From Clostridiales bacterium (lineage in GTDB: Bacteria > Bacillota > Clostridia > Oscillospirales > Ruminococcaceae), in contig JAQXIB010000048.1 in the NCBI GenBank assembly GCA_029007575.1, positions 1-10,446 of the forward strand: a DNA stretch of 10,446 nucleotides, given 5' to 3'. Of this stretch, positions 1-5,961 are shown piece by piece (position 1 is the first letter of the stretch; each line of letters begins with the position of its first letter). The notes beneath the pieces are model-generated. The model saw only the letters and a program-made list of their open reading frames with translations, made no database searches and had not been told where the DNA came from. The position numbers and the translations under genes were made by a program.

Positions 1-170
1 AAAGCTTTCATCGATTTCCGAGGATGAATTGTGTCAGAAAAGGCAGACGACGCCGCTGGGCTGACGCCCAGCAAGGAGGATAACGCTTTCTGGCGCAATT
101 CAGACCGGAAAGAATGAAAGTATTTCATTAGATTTTAGTATTATGTCGCAAATCCCGGGAGGAGGCGTTT
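1..170 (+). other. Leader upstream of uvrC with three small hairpins
   Basis: No convincing gene is visible here. Three perfect or nearly perfect dyads follow one another: GCTGGGC/GCCCAGC at 55-61 and 66-72 with loop TGAC; CTTTCTGG/CCGGAAAG at 86-93 and 105-112 with one G-U pair; and ATGAAA/TTTCAT at 114-119 and 123-128 with loop GTA. A ribosome-binding-site-like AAGGAGGA at 73-80 has no usable start codon at normal spacing. One frame reads open from base 2 to a TGA at 62-64 and could be the last 20 codons of an upstream gene, but its product is not recognisable. A possible -10 (TATTAT, 139-144) lies just before the uvrC ribosome binding site, without a good -35. The stretch may be the 3' end of an upstream transcript, the uvrC leader, or both. 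Confidence 0.35.
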
Positions 171-2003
171 ATGAACCCTCGAATTGATTATTTAAAAGAC
201 AAGGTCAGTACTTTGACGATGATGCCAGGTGTATATCTGATGAAGGACAGCACCGGCAAGATCATCTATGTGGGAAAGGCGAAAGCACTGAAAAACCGCG
301 TATCCAGTTATTTCCGGGAAAATGCGGGACATAACGAAAAGGTGCGCCAGATGGTGCTGCATGTGTATGATTTTGATTATATCGTGACCGACAGCGAGTT
401 TGAGGCGTTAGTGCTGGAATGTAGCTTGATCAAGCAATATAATCCGAAGTATAATATCTTGCTAAAGGATGGCAAGGGCTATCATTATATCAAAGTGTCG
501 GAGGAGCCGTTTCCCCGTATTACTGCCGAAAAGATGAAGTCGGAGGACGGGCAGTTGCTCGGCCCTTATACCAGCTCGTTTGTGGTACGTCAGGCGGTAG
601 ACGAAGCCAATAAGATTTTTCAACTGCCGACCTGTCATCGAAAATTTCCGCAGGAATTTAAAAAAGCACGTCCTTGTTTAAATTACCATATCAAGCAATG
701 CATGGGCGTTTGCCGGGGCAAAGTTTCAAAGGGGGAATATCGTCAGATCATCGAACAGGCGGTAGATTTCATTAAAAAAGGAAATCAGGATACCGTAGCT
801 GCTTTGAAACAGCAGATGGAAACAGCGGCAGAAGAATTGAATTTTGAATTGGCAGCACAATTGCGTGACCGGATCACAGCGATCGAGCGGGTATCTGCGA
901 GTCAAAAGGTGATTTTGTCGGAGGAAAAGGAACAGGATGTCATTGCTTTTGCCCAGAATTATCATGTGGGATGTGCGTCTGTGTTGAAGTTTCGGGGCGG
1001 CAGATTGGTGGACAAAGATGACATCATGCTGGGCGATATTTTACAGCTCGATGAAACGAAGCGGGAGTTTTTGACGCAGTATTATTCCGCCGGCGATCCT
1101 CCGCCGAAGCTGGTTGTCATAGATGACGCTTTTGAGGACATGGAACTGGTGGAACAGTATTTCACCGGGCTTGCCGGCAAAAAAGTGCGTATTTTCGTTC
1201 CGCAGAAAGGCGAGCAGCGAAAGCTTGTGCTGATGGCACTTTCGAATGCGAATGAAAAATTGCTGCAGCGGACTTCCCGTACCGGAAAAGAGGTCGTTGC
1301 CTTGGATGAGCTGGGGAAAATGTTGGGATTGGTTTCTCCGCCTGACTATATTGAGGCATACGATATCTCGAATATGGGAGAATCTGCCAGAGTGGCAGGC
1401 ATGGTTACTTTTGTGAAAGGAAAGCCTTACCGAGCGGGATACAAGCGTTTCGCCATCAAAGGCTTTGAGGGGCAGGACGATTATGCTTCGATGCAGGAGG
1501 TCATCCGACGCCGTTTCAACCGCTATTTTGAGGAGAAGGACCGCACCGGAGAAGGATTCGGAAGACTGCCGGATTTGATTTTGCTGGACGGCGGAAAGGG
1601 ACATGTTGCCGCTGTTTTGCCGGTCATTGCGGAATTTGGACTGTCCGTTCCGGTGTTCGGCATGGTCAAGGATTCCCGGCATCGTACCCGCGCGATTGCC
1701 AAGGACGGCGGGGAAATCTCTTTCTCCTCCAAGCAGGCGGCATTTCACTTTGTGACCAACGTGCAAGACGAAGTGCATCGCTTTGCGATCAGCTATCAGC
1801 AGAAGGTACACAGCAGGGAAAGCTTTGCATTGAAGCTGCGGGAATGCGAAGGGATCGGAGAGAAAAAAGCAGCGGCTTTGCTGAAGGTCTTTCGCTCTAA
1901 ATCAGAATTAAAAGCGGCTTCATTGGAGCAATTGGCGGAAACGGCAAAATTATCGCCGGAAAAGGCGGCTGTGTTAAAAAAATTTATTGAAGAAAAAATA
2001 TAG
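171..2003 (+). CDS. uvrC: Excinuclease ABC subunit C (UvrC)
   Basis: UvrC is the nuclease subunit of the UvrABC nucleotide excision repair system. It cuts DNA on both sides of a lesion after UvrA and UvrB have loaded. The 610-residue length is normal for the family. The N-terminal GIY-YIG nuclease domain is visible as PGVYLM near residue 19 and IIYVGKAKAL near 31-40. Four cysteines (155, 169, 177, 181) in the TCHRKF and PCLNYHIKQCMGVC segments match the conserved cysteine cluster reported to hold an Fe-S centre in UvrC. A UVR motif (UvrB contact) lies at about 205-236. The RNase H-like nuclease domain shows YDISN with Asp398 and LLDGGKGH with Asp473. The C-terminal helix-hairpin-helix region has GIGEKKAAALL from residue 561. 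The ATG is preceded by GGGAGGAGG at 157-165. The gene is intact; its end abuts a hairpin shared with the convergent permease. Confidence 0.97.
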   Translation: MNPRIDYLKDKVSTLTMMPGVYLMKDSTGKIIYVGKAKALKNRVSSYFRENAGHNEKVRQMVLHVYDFDYIVTDSEFEALVLECSLIKQYNPKYNILLKDGKGYHYIKVSEEPFPRITAEKMKSEDGQLLGPYTSSFVVRQAVDEANKIFQLPTCHRKFPQEFKKARPCLNYHIKQCMGVCRGKVSKGEYRQIIEQAVDFIKKGNQDTVAALKQQMETAAEELNFELAAQLRDRITAIERVSASQKVILSEEKEQDVIAFAQNYHVGCASVLKFRGGRLVDKDDIMLGDILQLDETKREFLTQYYSAGDPPPKLVVIDDAFEDMELVEQYFTGLAGKKVRIFVPQKGEQRKLVLMALSNANEKLLQRTSRTGKEVVALDELGKMLGLVSPPDYIEAYDISNMGESARVAGMVTFVKGKPYRAGYKRFAIKGFEGQDDYASMQEVIRRRFNRYFEEKDRTGEGFGRLPDLILLDGGKGHVAAVLPVIAEFGLSVPVFGMVKDSRHRTRAIAKDGGEISFSSKQAAFHFVTNVQDEVHRFAISYQQKVHSRESFALKLRECEGIGEKKAAALLKVFRSKSELKAASLEQLAETAKLSPEKAAVLKKFIEEKI

Positions 2004-2004
2004 A

Positions 2005-2055
2005 AAAGGGACTGATCTTTCGTTTCGGATATCCGAGCGGAAGAACAGTCCCTTT
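2005..2055. terminator. Long hairpin between convergent uvrC and AEC permease genes
   Basis: A perfect 10-bp stem pairs AAAGGGACTG (2005-2014) with CAGTCCCTTT (2046-2055). Inside it a second stem pairs TCTTTCG (2016-2022) with CGGAAGA (one G-U pair), and the tip is the self-complementary TCGGATATCCGA. Read on the minus strand, the stem runs into a T-rich tract (TTTTCTATATTTTTTC), so it is a good intrinsic terminator for the permease gene. On the plus strand the sequence after the stem is not T-rich, so termination of uvrC here is less certain. Confidence 0.75.
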
Positions 2056-2077
2056 GGACGTAGCAATAAAATAGATT

Positions 2078-3004
2078 TTATCTGCCGAGCTGAAAAAGAA
2101 ATACGATCAGCGGAATCGTAATAATGGATAAAACCGTCGTCATTGCCATAATTTTGGAAGCGTGCGCGGTGTCTAAATCGTATTTTGTCGCAAACATCAC
2201 GCAGATTGCGGCGGTAGGACAGGCGGTTTCAATGAGGTTGCAGAGAAGTACGGTATTGTCCAGCGGCAGAAATCTGAGAATCACTAACATCAGCAGCGGT
2301 ATCAGCAAATTGCGCACCGCCGTGACCGCATATATTTTTAGGTCGGCAAAAGCAGATAGAATGTTGGTTTGGGCAATGGCAAGACCGGCTACGATCATGG
2401 CAAGCGGTGTGTTCAGAGCCGCCAGATATTCGATCGGAGTCGCGATCAACTGCGGAAGCGGGATCTTACCGAAGAAAAGGATCAGCCCGATGACTACGCT
2501 GACAATGACCGGGGAGAGCATTGCTTTTTTGACATCCTTGCGGGTGGCGGAGCCGGACATCAAAAAGACGCCATGTGTCCATGTAAACAGGTTAAATACC
2601 GTGATATAAGCGCTTGCATAAAAAACGCCGGTGTCACCCAATAAGGATTGGATCAGCGGAATTGCCATAAAAGCACAATTGGAATAGATGCCTGCAAATC
2701 GGTTGATCGCGTTTTGACGGTCGCCTTCTTTCTTGCGGAAGATTAGCTGCGCAGCCGCTATGGAAACGATGTGACTGATGAAGGCAAGAAGAAACGACCA
2801 TAATAACCCGCTCAGCAAATCCGCTTGAAATTCTTTGCGATAAGCGTTGATAATGACTGTTGGCATTACGATATACAGCAAAAAATTGGAAAGCTGTTTT
2901 TGACCGGTTTCATTCATCAGCTTTGCCTTGTAGGTTAAAAATCCGATCGCAATCAAAATCAGCATGATACATACTTGCAGAAATACCGTCAGGGTTAATT
3001 CCAT
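2078..3004 (-). CDS. AEC-family (auxin efflux carrier type) permease
   Basis: This is a 308-residue, very hydrophobic protein with about ten predicted membrane segments, the usual size for bacterial members of the AEC family (MFS-unrelated secondary carriers, Pfam Mem_trans). Family-like signatures include FLLYIVMPTVII (41-52), the YSNCAFMAIPLI segment (107-118), NTPLAMIVAGLAIAQ (198-212), and near the C terminus ETACPTAAICVMFATKYD (259-276) followed by TTVLSIITIPL (289-299). Bacterial relatives move malate, other organic acids or unknown metabolites; the substrate cannot be told from sequence. An AAAGGA ribosome binding site lies 11 bases before the ATG. The gene is monocistronic, with an extended -10 promoter and a perfect palindrome upstream and a hairpin terminator downstream. 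It is convergent with uvrC and divergent from rpe. Confidence 0.9.
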   Translation of the reverse strand: MELTLTVFLQVCIMLILIAIGFLTYKAKLMNETGQKQLSNFLLYIVMPTVIINAYRKEFQADLLSGLLWSFLLAFISHIVSIAAAQLIFRKKEGDRQNAINRFAGIYSNCAFMAIPLIQSLLGDTGVFYASAYITVFNLFTWTHGVFLMSGSATRKDVKKAMLSPVIVSVVIGLILFFGKIPLPQLIATPIEYLAALNTPLAMIVAGLAIAQTNILSAFADLKIYAVTAVRNLLIPLLMLVILRFLPLDNTVLLCNLIETACPTAAICVMFATKYDLDTAHASKIMAMTTVLSIITIPLIVFLFQLGR

Positions 3005-3040
3005 TATATCAAACGTCCTTTATTTTATCACAATATTATT

Positions 3041-3067
3041 AGTATAACATAGATTACATCAAAACAA
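3041..3067 (-). promoter_or_regulatory. Extended -10 promoter for the AEC permease
   Basis: On the minus strand TGTTATACT (3049-3041) gives an extended -10 (TG-n-TATACT). The best -35 match is TTGTTT (3067-3062), with a short 15-base spacer, so the TG extension probably does much of the work. The inferred start of transcription would give a leader of roughly 30 bases. The -35 region lies inside the perfect palindrome at 3056-3078, which would suit repressor control. Confidence 0.5.
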
Positions 3068-3078
3068 GGTTTTGATGT
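3056..3078. promoter_or_regulatory. Perfect 10-bp palindrome overlapping the permease promoter
   Basis: ACATCAAAAC (3056-3065) and GTTTTGATGT (3069-3078) are perfect inverted repeats separated by AAG. As DNA this has the size and position of an operator over the -35 of the AEC permease promoter; as RNA it would be the first of six consecutive hairpins. The sequence does not decide between these roles, and no regulator gene is adjacent. Confidence 0.4.
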
Positions 3079-3197
3079 CTGCCGGAGGCAGAAGCGCTGT
3101 TTTACAGCGCAATTTACTGTTGCAATATAAAAGCACCGGCGCTTTGCGCCGGTTCAGCCGCATGTTTTGCGGCAAGCAGAGGCTATTACCTCTGCTT
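3078..3197 (+). repeat. Array of five tandem perfect stem-loops
   Basis: Five perfect hairpins follow in 120 bases: TCTGCC/GGCAGA (3078-3083, 3087-3092; loop GGA); GCGCTG/CAGCGC (3094-3099, 3105-3110; loop TTTTA); ACCGGCGC/GCGCCGGT (3135-3142, 3146-3153; loop TTT); GCCGCA/TGCGGC (3157-3162, 3168-3173; loop TGTTT); and AAGCAGAGG/CCTCTGCTT (3174-3182, 3189-3197; loop CTATTA). The arms differ from one hairpin to the next, so this is not a copied repeat unit. With the palindrome at 3056-3078 there are six dyads in a row. It could be a structured small RNA, a stacked terminator barrier between divergent units, or a degenerate palindromic element. Confidence 0.6.
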
Positions 3198-3208
3198 TTG
3201 CTTTTTAT
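3174..3208 (+). terminator. Intrinsic terminator ending the hairpin array
   Basis: The last hairpin has a 9-bp perfect stem (3174-3182 with 3189-3197) followed on the plus strand by TTTTGCTTTTT. It would stop plus-strand transcription, yet no plus-strand protein gene lies between the minus-strand permease and this point. This either terminates an unannotated small RNA or shields rpe from stray transcription. Confidence 0.6.
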
Positions 3209-3258
3209 TATAATCTTCTTTGGCGGCTCGGTCAAGATGGATTATTCACATATTATGG

Positions 3259-3287
3259 TTGACTATATTTAAAAAATAGGTTAAAAT
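3259..3287 (+). promoter_or_regulatory. Sigma-A-type promoter for rpe
   Basis: TTGACT (3259-3264) and TAAAAT (3282-3287) are separated by exactly 17 bases, a near-consensus housekeeping promoter pointing towards rpe. Transcription would start near 3294 and give a leader of roughly 148 bases. Confidence 0.7.
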
Positions 3288-3293
3288 ATTATC

Positions 3294-3441
3294 GAGTATA
3301 TTGGTTGCTGCCTGGGCTTGGCAACAATAAATTGCTTGATTCAAATTCCGCCGAAGATCAGCGGAATGATTGGAAATAGGAAAAGAAAGGCAGGGCATGG
3401 CGTGAATGATTACGTTGCGGTAATCGAAGGACGCTGTTTTT
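3294..3441 (+). other. Long structured 5' leader of rpe
   Basis: The inferred untranslated leader contains three simple stems: GTTGC/GCAAC (about 3304-3325), ATTCCGC/GCGGAAT (3345-3351 with 3361-3367), and GATTAC/GTAATC (3408-3413 with 3420-3425, loop GTTGCG). The last stem sits immediately before the AAGGA ribosome binding site (3427-3431). No known riboswitch consensus was recognised, and no terminator U tract is present, so any control would act on translation. Confidence 0.35.
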
Positions 3442-4089
3442 ATGATAAAGATTTCCCCCTCTGTTTTGGCGGCTGATTTTGCCGATTTGGGTAATGAGGC
3501 GCTTAAAATGGAACAAGCCGGCGCAGATATGCTGCATATTGATGTGATGGACGGTCATTTTGTACCGAATATTTCTTTGGGTGTTCCGGTTCTCACCAGT
3601 TTAAATAAAAGAACAGATCTTTTTATGGATGTTCATTTGATGATCAGTGATCCGTTTACTTATGCAGAGCCTTTTGTGAAAGCAGGGGCGGATATGCTGA
3701 CATTCCATCTTGAAACTACCGATCATCCGGAGACGGTGATTCAGAAAATACGCAGTTTGGGTGTAAAAGTCGGGATTGCCGTAAAGCCTGCTACGGCGGC
3801 GGATGCTTTGTTTCCGTATCTGCATTTGATCGATATGGCGTTGGTGATGACGGTGGAGCCGGGATTCGGCGGACAGAGCTTTATGCCGGATATGCTGCCG
3901 AAAATTGCGGCTTTGCGTCAAGAGGCGATCCGGCAGAATCAGGAATTGGATATCCAAGTGGATGGCGGCATCACCGATGTGACCGCTCTGCTTTGCCTGA
4001 ATGCCGGCGCGAATGTTTTGGTTGCGGGTTCCTATTTGTTTGGTGCGCAGGATGCACGGGCGGCGGTTAACAGCCTGCGGTCAGTCTAA
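3442..4089 (+). CDS. rpe: Ribulose-phosphate 3-epimerase
   Basis: This enzyme interconverts D-ribulose 5-phosphate and D-xylulose 5-phosphate in the non-oxidative pentose phosphate pathway, in the cytoplasm. The 215-residue length is typical of this TIM-barrel family. Visible signatures are SPSVLAADF (5-13), HIDVMDGHFVPN (32-43) carrying metal ligands His32 and Asp34 (the latter also a catalytic base), MDVHLM with His65, the phosphate-binding loop VEPGFGGQSF (138-147), and QVDGGI with Asp174. All expected active-site residues appear present. The ATG has an AAGGA site 10 bases upstream and its own near-consensus promoter. A related sugar-phosphate epimerase such as allulose-6-phosphate epimerase cannot be fully excluded, but the motifs fit Rpe best. 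The last 9 bases overlap the end of the convergent mecA-like gene. Confidence 0.96.
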   Translation: MIKISPSVLAADFADLGNEALKMEQAGADMLHIDVMDGHFVPNISLGVPVLTSLNKRTDLFMDVHLMISDPFTYAEPFVKAGADMLTFHLETTDHPETVIQKIRSLGVKVGIAVKPATAADALFPYLHLIDMALVMTVEPGFGGQSFMPDMLPKIAALRQEAIRQNQELDIQVDGGITDVTALLCLNAGANVLVAGSYLFGAQDARAAVNSLRSV

Positions 4090-4671
4090 ATATTGTGACA
4101 CGATTTCGATCGCGTTGTTTTCAATCAGTAATTTGGCATGCTCTCTGACGATGGAGGATTGGATCGTTCCTTTTCCGATGTAAGTGCCATACTCTTTTAC
4201 CAGGCTGATGATTTTATTATCCAGCTTGAAGTAGGAATAAATTAAAAGCCGATATTTTTTTTCATATAGATAGAGAGCGCTTCTTAAGATAATGTGATTG
4301 TATTGCTGAAGAAGTCTGGTGCAGGTGTCGGTCAGCAGGTTGATATCGTCAAATTCGAAGACCAAGGGTGTGTTGAAGCCGGTGCGTCGTGCAGCCGAAG
4401 CAGAGGATTCTGTTTTTTCGTTGTCCAAGGCGATGGTGCAGATATATAACACACATCCGCCGTTCAGATACGGAAAGGCTTCAATAAACAGCTTTCCGCT
4501 GTTGAAATCAATGGTAATTTCCTGCTTGATTTGGCGAAGCAGTTCCAGGATCACCTGTTTAGTATGCGGATCTTTGTAATCCATATCATCGTAAGTGATA
4601 TCGAAACTGTCCATATCGGTTTGTGTTAAAATGACCTTGATCGTTTGCGGGTCGATTTGTTCGATTTTCAT
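4081..4671 (-). CDS. mecA: MecA-family adaptor protein (ClpC adaptor)
   Basis: MecA proteins bind specific substrates and deliver them to the ClpC/ClpP protease; in Bacillus subtilis the target is ComK. This 196-residue protein has the two-domain plan. The N-terminal domain (about 1-85) begins MKIEQI and contains KVILTQTDMDSFDI and a helical TKQVILELLRQI segment. A short linker follows, and a C-terminal ClpC-binding-type domain (about 100-196) starts at LVFEFDDINLL and ends with REHAKLLIENNAIEIVSQYL, which resembles the YLNDYAKIIMSHN...VRRYF tail of B. subtilis MecA. It is shorter than the B. subtilis protein, mainly in the linker. GGAGGT lies four bases before the ATG (complement of 4676-4681). 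Its substrate here is unknown. The gene ends inside the last codons of convergent rpe, with no terminator of its own visible. Confidence 0.85.
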   Translation of the reverse strand: MKIEQIDPQTIKVILTQTDMDSFDITYDDMDYKDPHTKQVILELLRQIKQEITIDFNSGKLFIEAFPYLNGGCVLYICTIALDNEKTESSASAARRTGFNTPLVFEFDDINLLTDTCTRLLQQYNHIILRSALYLYEKKYRLLIYSYFKLDNKIISLVKEYGTYIGKGTIQSSIVREHAKLLIENNAIEIVSQYLD

Positions 4672-4804
4672 GATGACCTCCGGTAAATCGTTATTGTATC
4701 GTAGCCGCCGGATTCAATTTGACGGAACAAAGACGGTTTAGATATCCGGAAACAACCGGATGCTTTGATGGTAAGCAGATTGCTTTGAAAAAGTTTGGAT
4801 TCTC

Positions 4805-4879
4805 TTTTCAGAAAAAAGGGTTATTATATTATATTGAGAAAATTTGAAATTTGTACCAATATACCGATTTTTCTGAAAA
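4805..4879. repeat. Spaced 12-base inverted repeat
   Basis: TTTTCAGAAAAA (4805-4816) and TTTTTCTGAAAA (4868-4879) are exact inverse complements separated by 51 bases. Each arm is itself nearly palindromic (TTTTC.GAAAA). The repeat brackets the AT-rich core of the divergent promoter region, so a paired regulator-binding site is possible. Low complexity of the arms means chance is a real alternative. Confidence 0.4.
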
Positions 4880-4932
4880 ATATTTATAACGTAGGAATAA
4901 ATACAAAAGAAAGGCGGTGGATCGGCATTCTC

Positions 4933-4960
4933 TTGTTCATTTCAAAATACTTGCTATAAC
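4933..4960 (+). promoter_or_regulatory. Extended -10 promoter for the Rnf-like operon
   Basis: TTGTTC (4933-4938), a 16-base spacer and TGCTATAAC (TG at 4952-4953, -10 TATAAC at 4955-4960) form an extended -10 promoter. The start would fall near 4967, only about 20 bases before the rnfD ATG. Confidence 0.45.
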
Positions 4961-4986
4961 AGAGAGAAACCGGTATTGGCTTTACT

Positions 4987-5961
4987 ATGGATGTTAAATT
5001 AAGTACAAGACGAAAAAATATGATAGATATTATCATCACCTTGATTCCGCTTGTTTGTATGTCGGTTTATTTTTACCGTATGCGTGTTCTGGTCATGCTG
5101 GCGTTTGCAATATTACTCAGTGTCTGTTTGGATCTGATCGGAAATTGGTTGCTGGGACGGAAAAAACCGGAACAGTATGATTTTTCGGCGATCGTTACCG
5201 CTGTAATCTTTACATTAATGCTGCCTGCGTCTGCTCCGTATTGGATGATCGGTGTTGGAATTTCGCTTGCAATTTTTATTGCGAAGATGCCATTTGGCGG
5301 CTTTGAAAAAAATATTTTTAATCCCGCAGCCTTTGCGGCGGCTTTTATGGTGATCTGCTGGCCGAAATTTATGGTACAGTATCCCGCGGTTTTTGCCGAT
5401 ATCGGCTTGGAGTCCACAACCGATGTGCTGACGACTACTTCGGCGGACTATATTTTACAGATGGGCGGCGCTCCGAAAATAACTTTCACCGACGCGTTGT
5501 TGGGAAATTTTCCGGGCCCGATGGGTACGACCTGCATTATGGTTATGAGCGCGTGTGCCCTGTATTTGCTGGTGCGGAGAACGATGTCATGGCAGTTGCC
5601 TCTGGGCGCTTTTTCGGTGGTTTTGCTTTTTGCGCTTGTTTTTCCGCGAGTTACAACCGGATGGTTGGCTTCGATCGTGTATGAATTGGTTTCGGGCGTT
5701 TTGTTTTTCGGCATTATTTTTATGGCATCGGATCCGACTACTACGCCGAAAACAGGTGCCGGAAAATTGCTGTTTGGTATTTTGCTCGGACTGATCACCA
5801 TGTTGTTCCGTCATTTCGGAAAAGCGGAATGCAGTTTTGTGTTTGCGCTTTTACTGATGAATGCTCTTAGTGAATTTTGCGATATCGTGGGTAATAACAT
5901 TTTGCACAAGATAAGACCGGGCAAAAAATCGGCAGCTCAATCCGGAGGTGAAACGGTATGA
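4987..5961 (+). CDS. RnfD/NqrB-like membrane protein lacking the flavin-attachment motif
   Basis: A 324-residue polytopic membrane protein of the NqrB/RnfD family. Canonical RnfD is the large membrane subunit of the ion-pumping ferredoxin:NAD oxidoreductase, with FMN covalently bound to a threonine in an S-G-A-T type motif. Family features kept here include DFSAIVTAVIFTLMLP (65-80), FGGFEKNIFNPAAFAAAF (103-120), the LLGNFPGPMG segment (171-180), and the C-terminal MASDPTTTPKTG (246-257) and FALLLMNALSEFCDI (286-300). Where the flavin motif should be, between the FNPA and LLGN segments, the sequence reads TDVLTTTSADYI, with TTTS at 149-152 in place of S-G-A-T. A serine-linked flavin cannot be ruled out. 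No clear ribosome binding site precedes the ATG; an in-frame stop at 4957-4959 limits earlier starts. No rnfC precedes it. It overlaps the next gene by 4 bases (ATGA). Confidence 0.85.
   Translation: MDVKLSTRRKNMIDIIITLIPLVCMSVYFYRMRVLVMLAFAILLSVCLDLIGNWLLGRKKPEQYDFSAIVTAVIFTLMLPASAPYWMIGVGISLAIFIAKMPFGGFEKNIFNPAAFAAAFMVICWPKFMVQYPAVFADIGLESTTDVLTTTSADYILQMGGAPKITFTDALLGNFPGPMGTTCIMVMSACALYLLVRRTMSWQLPLGAFSVVLLFALVFPRVTTGWLASIVYELVSGVLFFGIIFMASDPTTTPKTGAGKLLFGILLGLITMLFRHFGKAECSFVFALLLMNALSEFCDIVGNNILHKIRPGKKSAAQSGGETV

Larger units (their letters stand above)
4672..4986. other. Divergent spacer between mecA and the Rnf-like genes
   Basis: This 315-base stretch contains no recognisable gene. 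It holds the mecA ribosome binding site, a small hairpin ATCCGG/CCGGAT (4744-4749 with 4756-4761), an AT-rich core, and a 12-base inverted repeat (4805-4816 and 4868-4879). On the minus strand two overlapping TATAAT hexamers (complements of 4823-4828 and 4828-4833) could be the mecA -10, but no good -35 accompanies them. An SD-like AAAGGCGGTGG ends at 4920, followed by a promoter-like sequence for rnfD at 4933-4960. Confidence 0.5.

Noticed and set aside
1041..1811. 256-codon open frame on the minus strand inside uvrC
   Set aside because: It lies wholly antisense to a clearly conserved gene, has no recognisable family signature and no credible ribosome binding site.
2124..2644. Plus-strand open frames opposite the AEC permease
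   Set aside because: Antisense shadows of a conserved membrane protein gene, lacking start signals or family motifs.
3078..3197. CRISPR array or tandem repeat interpretation of the hairpin cluster
   Set aside because: The palindromes have different arm sequences and irregular spacing, with no repeated unit and no cas genes.
3072..3272. 66-codon plus-strand open frame between the permease and rpe
   Set aside because: It runs through the five hairpins and the terminator U tract, has no ribosome binding site, and its composition follows the palindromes rather than a protein.
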